Source: Gimesia sp. (GTDB lineage Bacteria; Planctomycetota; Planctomycetia; Planctomycetales; Planctomycetaceae). Taken from it: a stretch of 64,000 nucleotides of DNA. The stretch lies in assembly GCF_040219335.1 (NCBI RefSeq), contig NZ_JAVJSQ010000019.1, positions 372,001-436,000 on the forward strand, in the 5' to 3' direction. Each line of letters opens with the position of its first letter. The stretch's first letter is position 1. Position numbers and translations under genes: made by a program. The notes below the pieces were generated by a model. It made no database searches. It was not told the origin of the DNA and worked only from the letters and a program-made list of their open reading frames with translations. Below are positions 44,558 to 53,652 of the stretch, piece by piece.

Positions 44558-46750
44558 TCAGAGGGCTTGTACGGCCTGCCGGCTTGGGGAAAACAACAGT
44601 TGACGATAGACCGTGTCCTGGGTCTGGCCCGGAATAAAGATCACCACCAGCCACTGTCCGGGAGCGGAAGGGTCCAGAATGCTCAGGTCTTCATAGTTGT
44701 TTCCCCCGGAAGGAGAAACCTGCGAAACAATCTGGAAAAGTCCTCCCTGATTGCGTACGCACAGGTCATCCATGAAACTCTGCTGAACATGGTTATGGAT
44801 TCCATTGTGATACTGCTCGGTATTGAAGAGTCGGTATCTCGACGGGTAACGCGTCTGGTTCTGTGAGGGATGTTGCAGCCGGTGGTTCATGGGATATTTT
44901 GCCACTTTTCCGGCAGAGGTTCCGTTGTAGATCATCACTAAAGCCTGATTACCGAATTCTGCTTCAATCTGTTTTTTCAATTGCTCTCGCCCCTGCACGG
45001 TGGCCAACTGCTTTGTGTTAAATGATGCCCAGTTAAAAGACGGCTGTTCTGACTGGGGGTAATTATTGACGATGCGATTGAGCTGCGGCGTCCATTGCGG
45101 CATACGCTGGAAAACCGAATATTGTGTTGGAATGGAGCCCGCATAATAGGGCGGCCCGACCAGAGCGGCGTCCGTCCCGCGTGAATAGCGGTAATAATTC
45201 TCTCCCATTCCCAGTTCCAACTGGTTGAGCGAGGTCAGCAAGCCGGATTTGACTGGTGTTTCGACATCCTGATAAGAGCCCGTGAAAATCAGCTCGATCT
45301 GATTTTCTTTGACGGGTCTTCCCTGTGAATCCAGGTCAATGATCACCAGTGATTTGCGTTCGTGCGAAGTCTGCATGAAGAAATTCGAAATCAGAAATGC
45401 GATCACTGCAAAACCGACGGAGATCAGCGGGAAGGTAATCCAGGTAAAGCGTCTCAAGTTAAAACGACCCAGAACATAATATTCTCCCGGACCGATTACG
45501 GTGACGTAGCACAACAGAATCAACATAATCAGCGACGCAGGCACGATACGGAGATGTTCCGGCATCAGACTGGAGACGACAGCGCCCCCCGTGCTGACAG
45601 GGTGATAATTCAGATTGAACATTTCGGCGGGAGTATAAGCTTCTCCATAGCGACTATGATTCTGCTTTACCCGATCGACATAGGCATTGATCAGCGGCTG
45701 TTCGTCCCAGCGTTGATTTGCTGCGTAATAGTCCTGTTGAGACTGACGCAGTTTCCAGAGAAAAAAGGGAATCTGTCTGCGTTGCGTTTCAGATAACGAG
45801 TCGTTTGCGATCGCATCTGCAGTCACGATCACAGAGCGCCCCCAGCCGGTTCGAAAAAACCAGGTCGTCTGGGCTTCGTCCTGCTCCAGTTTTCCGGCGG
45901 AGTTGAGCACAAAGGGCGTGCTTCCCACATTATCTGACAACTGGTTGAGAAACTGCACCTGTGAAGGCTTGGGATTCTCCCCTACCAGCACGCACAGACT
46001 GCCCCCCGAGCGTACCCACTGCAGAATGGCCCGCAGATGCCGTGATTCGAATGCTTCCAGCCCCTGCTCTGTAATCAGCAGGATGTCGTATTGATGACAA
46101 TCTAAAGGAAGCTGGGGAAACTCAGCCGGTCCTACATAGATCGAGAATGTCTGCATATTGAGAGATAAGGGGCGATTTGTCAGGTAGCCTCGATTATCCA
46201 GACCGTGTTTTCTGAGAATTTGCCGCAGATCGACGGGTAACGGATCGGAGGGACTGATCGCTTCAAATTTAAGTTCATCCAGGAGACGTTTTTCAGCCTG
46301 GGAGAGACTGGTATCAAACGAATCACAAAAGCCGACAGCAAACATGCGTTCATAAACACGCCCGACACGGAGTAGAAACTCATTTTTCAGATCGTACTTT
46401 CTGTCCGCTGTAACGAAACTGACCTGTAAGCTGACATTGGAAAACGCGTTGTCCACCTTCATCGGAGGCAGCATCATGGGGATTTCATGGAAACCGGCGT
46501 GTAACGCAACATCATTCGAACGATACTGACCAAACTGTTGAACGCCATCGTGGGCAGTGACCAGGAAATAGCCTTCCAGAAGTCCTGTCGAGGCAACCGA
46601 GCATTGCCAGACCAGGGTCAGTGGTCCATCTCCCTTGGGGGACTGAGATGTCTGCCGCAAATCAACCGTCATGGGCAGGTTCTGCGCATGGACGGCAGCA
46701 GGCATCGACAGACACAGCAACCAGATCAAAATCAGGAGTTGGCGCAACAT
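44558..46750 (-). CDS. Gld-G-like membrane protein, copy A
   Basis: A 730-residue envelope protein. A signal peptide (LLILIWLLCLSMPAAVHA) is followed by a beta domain, a region with an amidotransferase-like fold pattern (YDILLITEQGLEAFESRHLRAILQWVRSGGSLCVLVGEN, about 220-258), two membrane helices (about 405-460: LIMLILLCYVTVIGPGEYYVL and WITFPLISVGFAVIAFLI) and a C-terminal external domain with GNQALVMIYNGT and WLVVIFIPGQ. Copy B has the same order. These accompany ABC-2 ATPase/permease pairs as an external partner. No catalytic triad is visible, so an enzyme role is not claimed. Confidence 0.75.
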   Translation of the reverse strand: MLRQLLILIWLLCLSMPAAVHAQNLPMTVDLRQTSQSPKGDGPLTLVWQCSVASTGLLEGYFLVTAHDGVQQFGQYRSNDVALHAGFHEIPMMLPPMKVDNAFSNVSLQVSFVTADRKYDLKNEFLLRVGRVYERMFAVGFCDSFDTSLSQAEKRLLDELKFEAISPSDPLPVDLRQILRKHGLDNRGYLTNRPLSLNMQTFSIYVGPAEFPQLPLDCHQYDILLITEQGLEAFESRHLRAILQWVRSGGSLCVLVGENPKPSQVQFLNQLSDNVGSTPFVLNSAGKLEQDEAQTTWFFRTGWGRSVIVTADAIANDSLSETQRRQIPFFLWKLRQSQQDYYAANQRWDEQPLINAYVDRVKQNHSRYGEAYTPAEMFNLNYHPVSTGGAVVSSLMPEHLRIVPASLIMLILLCYVTVIGPGEYYVLGRFNLRRFTWITFPLISVGFAVIAFLISNFFMQTSHERKSLVIIDLDSQGRPVKENQIELIFTGSYQDVETPVKSGLLTSLNQLELGMGENYYRYSRGTDAALVGPPYYAGSIPTQYSVFQRMPQWTPQLNRIVNNYPQSEQPSFNWASFNTKQLATVQGREQLKKQIEAEFGNQALVMIYNGTSAGKVAKYPMNHRLQHPSQNQTRYPSRYRLFNTEQYHNGIHNHVQQSFMDDLCVRNQGGLFQIVSQVSPSGGNNYEDLSILDPSAPGQWLVVIFIPGQTQDTVYRQLLFSPSRQAVQAL

Positions 46751-46777
46751 GGTTCGATTTCAGGTTGAGGACGGATT

Positions 46778-48661
46778 TTAAGTAGGAACACCCGATGGTT
46801 TGCGTTGGAAATACCACCATTCGAGTAGTAACAGGAAAAACGCGATCAGGGCAAACTCACTCCAGAGCGGTTTATCGCTGTCAATCTGCGCTGCCGCTGC
46901 GCTGACCGGAACTTCGCTGAACTGGATCTTCTCTACGGAAACGAGAGAAGTTTCCAGAGGGTTCAATAAACTCACGCCAATTTCGGCATCTTTAGCACCT
47001 TCGCCACTGATGTTGTAAGTGCCCACATGGAGCGCCGCGATGCCGGACAAGACGCCATTCGCATCACTCTTCACTGTCATCGTCTTACCGACAGGGGACT
47101 TAATCTGGTAACTCTGCTCCGGCTGATATTCCACAACCGGTAAAACCGGTGTTGCTGCGGCTTGAGTTTCAGCGATTCCTGCCTCCTGCAGAGTTAACTG
47201 TACCAGGTTCGAAACCAGAATGGGAAAACCAACTCGATAAGGGAGTGTCGAACGGTCTGTATCGAACAGAAAATAGAATTCCTGATCGGTGGGAGTCCTT
47301 TTCTGCAGTAACAGTGGTCCCAGTTTGCCGTGAATCAGAACTTCGTAGCCCAGTTCTTCCAGATTTTCTACGCCGGAGTTCTCCGTCCAGACCGGCTGCT
47401 GGGTGATCTGGACATCACTCAACTGTACGTGTCTGAGCAGCGATGAACTGCGGTTCCAGTCCACCACTTCGGTCAGTTCCGTTTCCAGCTTGATATACTT
47501 CTCTAACTCTTCCGGTACAAAGCCGACTCCCAGTTTGATTAATGCTTCACGATCCATATCCTTAGCGGCACCGGAAATGACCAGATCGTATTCCGCAGGC
47601 GCTGAGCTTTGATCTGGTTGTGGATAAAGGATCATCTCGGAGTTTTCATCCAATGCATACCGATAGCTGGCTAACTCAGGATCCACATAAACCAGAAGTT
47701 GGCGAGACTGGGGAATGGTCAGATAGGCTTCGTTATCGGCGACCAGACTGTCTGCGCCTGCAGGAGTCAGGATGGCTTTGATTTTTGAAGCGCCTCCCGC
47801 ATCAACGGAGAATTCCAGTCGTTGTGATTCTCCCGGGCCCAGAACAATCTCTTCCCGGGCGACACTCTGTCCATCCTGGATCAGTTCGACCGAGGCGGAA
47901 CTGTCTGCCTGCTTTGAGTTCTCGATCCGCAGGAAGACATCCCAGGTCCCCGCCTGATTTTTGCGGGCATTCATGGAGGTGATTCCGACATTCACGCCAG
48001 CAGGAGGCAACAGCTGGTAATTCAGCTCAAAGGGGAGTTCAAAGTCGATCTCTTGTGGGAAATTACCATCGGAGTAGAAGAGGACTGATTTAATCGGGGC
48101 GGTGCGTGAGAGTGCCTGTGTCATCCGCAGCGCGTCTTCCAGCTGGCTGGGAACATCATCTACTTCGAGTGATGCCAGCGACTTTTTGAGAACACGCTGA
48201 TTGTCGGTGAAATCAGTCAGCCGCCGGGCAGTCGAGCCGACGGCGACCAGCGAGATTCTCTGGTCGGGCAGCATATTCTCGATCAGCTCATTCACTCGCT
48301 CTTTGGCGAGATCCAGCCGTGACTTTTTTGTTTCCGGATCGGTCGCAGCCATACTGGCGGAGCAGTCGATCAGAATTGGCAGGTATTCGGCCCGTTCTGC
48401 CCCGCTCTGGATATAAGGCTGCATTAAAGCCAGAACCAGGAACAGCAGTAACAGGATCTGCAGCAGTAACAGAATGCTGCGTTTGAATTTCTGAAAAGGA
48501 GAATTCACCCGACGGTCATTGATGACCTGGCTCCAGAGTGCCAGCGAAGGCACGCGCTGATGCGGTCGCTTGAGTTTCAAAAAGTAAAACACAAGCAGCG
48601 GAATCAGCAGCAATAGAAACCAGGCACCCTGCAGAGCGTAAAATCCGGGCCAGAAATTCAT
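46778..48661 (-). CDS. BatA-like VWA membrane protein
   Basis: A 627-residue protein. The start at 48661 is chosen because AAGGA lies 8 bases upstream and the ATG overlaps the DUF58 stop (ATGA); a start 3 codons earlier has no spacing for a binding site. N-terminal BatA segment: two helices (FLLLLIPLLVFYFL and SILLLLQILLLLFLVLALM). A VWA domain has the MIDAS DCSAS (Asp99, Ser101, Ser103). Two beta-sandwich-like regions follow, and a last helix (FALIAFFLLLLEWWYF) with a short basic tail. BatA-type proteins work with MoxR and DUF58 proteins, encoded just upstream. Confidence 0.9.
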   Translation of the reverse strand: MNFWPGFYALQGAWFLLLLIPLLVFYFLKLKRPHQRVPSLALWSQVINDRRVNSPFQKFKRSILLLLQILLLLFLVLALMQPYIQSGAERAEYLPILIDCSASMAATDPETKKSRLDLAKERVNELIENMLPDQRISLVAVGSTARRLTDFTDNQRVLKKSLASLEVDDVPSQLEDALRMTQALSRTAPIKSVLFYSDGNFPQEIDFELPFELNYQLLPPAGVNVGITSMNARKNQAGTWDVFLRIENSKQADSSASVELIQDGQSVAREEIVLGPGESQRLEFSVDAGGASKIKAILTPAGADSLVADNEAYLTIPQSRQLLVYVDPELASYRYALDENSEMILYPQPDQSSAPAEYDLVISGAAKDMDREALIKLGVGFVPEELEKYIKLETELTEVVDWNRSSSLLRHVQLSDVQITQQPVWTENSGVENLEELGYEVLIHGKLGPLLLQKRTPTDQEFYFLFDTDRSTLPYRVGFPILVSNLVQLTLQEAGIAETQAAATPVLPVVEYQPEQSYQIKSPVGKTMTVKSDANGVLSGIAALHVGTYNISGEGAKDAEIGVSLLNPLETSLVSVEKIQFSEVPVSAAAAQIDSDKPLWSEFALIAFFLLLLEWWYFQRKPSGVPT

Positions 48662-49563
48662 CGTACCCATCCTTTCCGCCGCAGCTGATCAAAGAGAACA
48701 TGCTCCAGGGATTCACCACTGTTGACTGAGAGGAAACGTCCCGAACGCTGTCGACACAGGGATGAAAGGTGGTCTTCCAGCATGGCTCGGTGCTCGTGAT
48801 ACAACCCCAGCAGGTCACCTGCAGAGGAAATATCGAGAGTCTGGCCTGTCTCGCTGTCGACCAGACGCAAGTCCCCGTTGATTTCCGGATTGACTTCTGA
48901 AGGAGCCAGAATCTGAACCCCGAAGATTTCCAGCCCTGCACTGAATAACAAATTCAAAGGACGCTGCAGATCACCGAAAGATTCAAAATCAGAGAGAATG
49001 ACCGCGATCCCCCGTCCACGGTGCGTCCGTAACACATCTTCCACGGCCTGCTCGACCGGTTCATCTCCGCCTGGTTCCAGAGCCGTCAGAAAGTCAAACA
49101 GTCGTTTCATACTGACCCGACCCGATGAGGGCGGAAACTGGGCCGGACGCCCTCCCCGCTGATTACAGGCATATGCGCTGACCTTCTCAAAGTTTAACAG
49201 CCCCATGACTCCGAAAGCTGCAGCCAGTTGTTTTCCCCGTTCGAATTTGTCTTCGTAATCCATTGAAGACGAGGCATCGAGGATGATGACGACGTGCATT
49301 TCCTCTTCATGCTGATACTGTTTCATGAAGGGACGATTCAGACGCGAAAATATATTCCAGTCGATGTAGCGGACATCATCGCCGGCCACGTAGTTCCGAT
49401 AATCAGAAAACTCGGTGCTCGATCCCCCTTTGCCGGTCAGGTGTTCGCCTCGACTTCGATTCGTAAGCCGCCTGGTCGGGTTGAGGCGCATCCGCTCCAG
49501 CATCGATAACGTCTTGTTTTCGAACAGCGGGGTATACTGCGTTAAGGCTGAATTCTCGGCCAC
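48658..49563 (-). CDS. Soluble DUF58 protein
   Basis: A 301-residue protein without membrane segments; GTG start with AAGGAG 9 bases upstream. The DUF58 motif is GEHLTGKGGSSTEFSDYRNYVAGDDVRYIDWNIFSRLNRPFMKQYQHEEE (about 39-88). It is followed by a VWA-like site DASSSM (Asp96, Ser98, Ser100), so a metal-ion-dependent adhesion site is probably intact. It lies between MoxR (6-base gap) and the BatA-like gene (overlap), the standard order of MoxR/DUF58/BatA clusters. In this family the three are thought to act as a chaperone-like module for envelope complexes. Confidence 0.92.
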   Translation of the reverse strand: MAENSALTQYTPLFENKTLSMLERMRLNPTRRLTNRSRGEHLTGKGGSSTEFSDYRNYVAGDDVRYIDWNIFSRLNRPFMKQYQHEEEMHVVIILDASSSMDYEDKFERGKQLAAAFGVMGLLNFEKVSAYACNQRGGRPAQFPPSSGRVSMKRLFDFLTALEPGGDEPVEQAVEDVLRTHRGRGIAVILSDFESFGDLQRPLNLLFSAGLEIFGVQILAPSEVNPEINGDLRLVDSETGQTLDISSAGDLLGLYHEHRAMLEDHLSSLCRQRSGRFLSVNSGESLEHVLFDQLRRKGWVR

Positions 49564-49569
49564 GGTCCG

Positions 49570-50586
<1,017 letters not shown>

Positions 50587-50616
50587 ATTATTCTCCACGG
50601 TTGAAAACCTGTCTGA

Positions 50617-53600
50617 TTACTGATCGTTATCTTTGTCTTCTGAATTTCGTTTTCGTTTCATGTCCAGTAAACGCCCTGTCGTGGACTGATTATCCGGTGG
50701 CGTTTGCGGCGGAGGTGGTGCCGACTGCTGATTTCCGGAATCTTTTGCCCCGGGGGGCTTAGGTGTAGTTGCAGGTCCCTTCTGCAGACCCTGCTCCTGT
50801 AGTTGGGCAAGAGTCGACTGGCCAGTTTGTTCGGTCGAGCCGCCGCGGCGGGCATCCAGATCGTCCACCACATCCTGTTTGCGCTGCAACAGTGCTCCCA
50901 TCGTAGCGGTGCTCTGTTTCTGCTCCTTCCCGAACCCAAACCAGCCTTTGATGACGTACCAGTCAAGCTGTACCCGACGGATGGCAACGTCCAGGGGAAC
51001 GAGGATTGCCAGTGCCATCAGAAACCAGTCGAAGACCGGGTTGGAACTCTGTTTAGGATCGCGGCGACCGTAAATGACGTCTGTTGCATTCACGGGATCC
51101 AGCCGTTGCCCGCCGGTCTTTTGTGCAATTTCTTCCAACACAATGGGATTTGAGCGAAACCGCAGGAATTCTGGTGAATAAGGTACTATGAAACCCCCGT
51201 TGGCGTGATCTTCCCGTTCCCCCGATTTTCCAAGAGCCGTGACCTGGTATCGCCCCTTCCCCCAGAGAGGTACCTCAGCCTGGTAGCGACGGGGGCTGAC
51301 CTGCTTCAGCACCACGGTCTCTTTCCGATCATGGGGGCCAGCAATCCGAGCTGCGACATTTAGAAACGATTCTTCCGGGTGAAAGTCTTCCACCATAATC
51401 GTTGCTTTATTACCTGTAACATGGCTCCACAGTTTCAGATGATCCTGTTTCTGCACACGTGAGATCTTGATCATCAGCTGTTTAACAAACGCCTGGTAGT
51501 GATCCCAGTTGACCCAGTCTTTTCCCCAGTTGGGAGAGAGGTCCGAAGTAAAGGCGGCCGTCGTTCCCAGTCCGTAACGCCAGAAGGAAAGAACCGGATC
51601 AATCTCCCCTTCGGCTTCTTTCTTTTCCGGCGCGTTTAAGACACCTTCTGCCCGTGGTTTGATTGTGGTTAACACATAACCAAACAGGGGTGGAATGCGT
51701 TCGATGCCGTTCAATACCGGAGAAATCATTCCGACCTCCGGCACGAACGTTTCATTCTGAATCATGCTCCGTTTCAGCGTTTTCGATTCTTTGATGAAGA
51801 TCGAAGGTAACTGGTTGGGATCGGAGGGGAAGTAATACCGGCCTCCGGTGGCGCCCGCGATGGCCCGCATCGTCGAAATATCGCGTCCGCCATGTGGGAA
51901 GATGGCGACCATCGAAACGCTGACTTTATTCTTCTGAAAATCACTGATCAACTGCGGCGCGGGGGGCTGAGGATCTCCATCCGAGATGATGATCATGTGC
52001 TTGGTGGAGGCATCACTTTCTTTCAAACCCTTCAGTCCCAGGCGCATCGTGTTAACAAAGCTGGGCATATCGCCAATTTGCGCGCCATTGATCTTGGGAA
52101 CCATTTTTTCATAATCGCCGGCAGGCGTCAGCTTGAACAGCCACTTTTCGCCCTCCATATAATCGTAGACCAGAACCCCGACTTCATCCTGGGCTCCTAA
52201 AACCTTAATCGCCTGTTTGGTAATGCGTTTCCCCCAGGTGTTCCCCTCCGGAAACTCACAGGTATGCAGAATAATTGCCAGCGCGCCTTTAGGTAGTACT
52301 TTCTTTTTGGTGATGTCCATCGTGACGGGCAACGCGTCTTCAATAACCGTACGGTGATAGCCCCCTGGGCCGAAGCTGTTGTCTCCGCCGACCATCATGA
52401 AGCCGATGCCCTGGTTGAAGACGGAGTCGTGGACGGCTTTGAGTTGAATGACATTAAACGCATCAGCGGGTACGTTCACGAAAAGAACCGCGTCATAAGG
52501 CATCAGCGAGAGCGAGTCACTCGGGAATTCATAAGCCGAAACGACATCGACATTGCGTTCTCCTTCGCGAATCGCTTTCACCAGCGACTCCCAGTCCCGG
52601 TCATCACCGGCCGGATTCGTTACAACGAGAACTTTCCCTTCGCCTTCGACGTAGATGTAATTGATGACGGTATTGTTTTCGCGGATCTGGTCATCGGCAG
52701 CCTGGGTTTCGATTGTCGCGGAATACTCGTAGTAGCCGGGATCACGCAGGTAGACGGGGACGACAAATCGATTTTTGCCGGCTTTGAATTTGACTTCCTG
52801 TTCGTAAATCTGTTCTCCGTTCTCACGCAGCACCAGCTTACCCGCACCATCCTGCAGCGAAGAGAGTACCACGGAAGCTTCATAGTTTTCGCCCAGTTTG
52901 ACGAACCGTGGCAATTCCAGATTTTCCAGCCAGACTTCTTTGTCGTATTCGTATTGAATCGGCAGCACATCCACGGCGATATCGCGGGATTTCAGCTCGT
53001 CCAGAATCTGTGAAATGGAGCCTTCAGTCTCGGTGCCATCGCTGATCAATACGATGCGTCCGCGGTTTTCTTCAGGCAGCATGGCAGCGGCCAGTGACAG
53101 AGTCTGCTCGAGATTGGTCGCATCCCTGTCGATACGCGAATTCAATGCTTCAAACGGGAACGACATGCGGGGCGGCAGTTCGACAGCCGAATTTCTTCCG
53201 AAGACAACGAGACCGGCTTCATCCATGGGCGGTTTTTCGGTGACCGTTTTCGTAACGAATTCCAGTGCCTCGTCGACGGACCGTTCGCCGATGGAATCGG
53301 ATAGATCCACCGCGTAGACCACCGAGATCACATCCCGTACTCGAACGGACCGTGGCTCTGCAATCAGGATCACAAACAGCCCCAGCATCACCAGACGCGT
53401 CAGCAGCGCAGCCAGTGCCCTGCCCCTGCTCAGCCCGCCATAACCGGCGACAGAGAGCCACCAGACCCAGACCGCGAAGAAAATCAGCACGAATGCCCAG
53501 GGCCGGGCAAAGAGCAGGACTCCCGAAAGTTCGAGGCCCACGCAAAGGCCGGCATAAAGCAACAGGAAGAAAATCAAAGGGAGTGCCCGCCGCCACCTCA

Positions 53601-53652
53601 CCGACGTGCGTGCTCTGGGAACTAACTGTTGATAGAGTTCTTTGATTTTCAT
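50617..53652 (-). CDS. Large VWA / amidotransferase-like membrane protein
   Basis: A 1011-residue protein, the largest here. Three N-terminal helices (about 22-42, 50-70, 80-99) precede a first VWA domain with MIDAS DLSDS (Asp116, Ser118, Ser120). A region with a class I amidotransferase-like fold then shows MMVGGDNSFGPGGYHRTVIEDALPV near residue 415-440. A second VWA-like stretch has MIIISDGDPQPP. A final helix (VFDWFLMALAILVPLDV) is followed by a cytoplasmic, Pro/Gln-rich tail of about 115 residues. The GGD(N)SFGPGGY segment is typical of the VWA-linked amidotransferase-like family seen beside MoxR genes. The start overlaps the previous stop by ATGA. Confidence 0.87.
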   Translation of the reverse strand: MKIKELYQQLVPRARTSVRWRRALPLIFFLLLYAGLCVGLELSGVLLFARPWAFVLIFFAVWVWWLSVAGYGGLSRGRALAALLTRLVMLGLFVILIAEPRSVRVRDVISVVYAVDLSDSIGERSVDEALEFVTKTVTEKPPMDEAGLVVFGRNSAVELPPRMSFPFEALNSRIDRDATNLEQTLSLAAAMLPEENRGRIVLISDGTETEGSISQILDELKSRDIAVDVLPIQYEYDKEVWLENLELPRFVKLGENYEASVVLSSLQDGAGKLVLRENGEQIYEQEVKFKAGKNRFVVPVYLRDPGYYEYSATIETQAADDQIRENNTVINYIYVEGEGKVLVVTNPAGDDRDWESLVKAIREGERNVDVVSAYEFPSDSLSLMPYDAVLFVNVPADAFNVIQLKAVHDSVFNQGIGFMMVGGDNSFGPGGYHRTVIEDALPVTMDITKKKVLPKGALAIILHTCEFPEGNTWGKRITKQAIKVLGAQDEVGVLVYDYMEGEKWLFKLTPAGDYEKMVPKINGAQIGDMPSFVNTMRLGLKGLKESDASTKHMIIISDGDPQPPAPQLISDFQKNKVSVSMVAIFPHGGRDISTMRAIAGATGGRYYFPSDPNQLPSIFIKESKTLKRSMIQNETFVPEVGMISPVLNGIERIPPLFGYVLTTIKPRAEGVLNAPEKKEAEGEIDPVLSFWRYGLGTTAAFTSDLSPNWGKDWVNWDHYQAFVKQLMIKISRVQKQDHLKLWSHVTGNKATIMVEDFHPEESFLNVAARIAGPHDRKETVVLKQVSPRRYQAEVPLWGKGRYQVTALGKSGEREDHANGGFIVPYSPEFLRFRSNPIVLEEIAQKTGGQRLDPVNATDVIYGRRDPKQSSNPVFDWFLMALAILVPLDVAIRRVQLDWYVIKGWFGFGKEQKQSTATMGALLQRKQDVVDDLDARRGGSTEQTGQSTLAQLQEQGLQKGPATTPKPPGAKDSGNQQSAPPPPQTPPDNQSTTGRLLDMKRKRNSEDKDNDQ

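Noticed and set aside
52354-53013. 219-codon open frame opposite the 1011-residue VWA gene
   Set aside because: Antisense and without recognisable motifs or a ribosome binding site.
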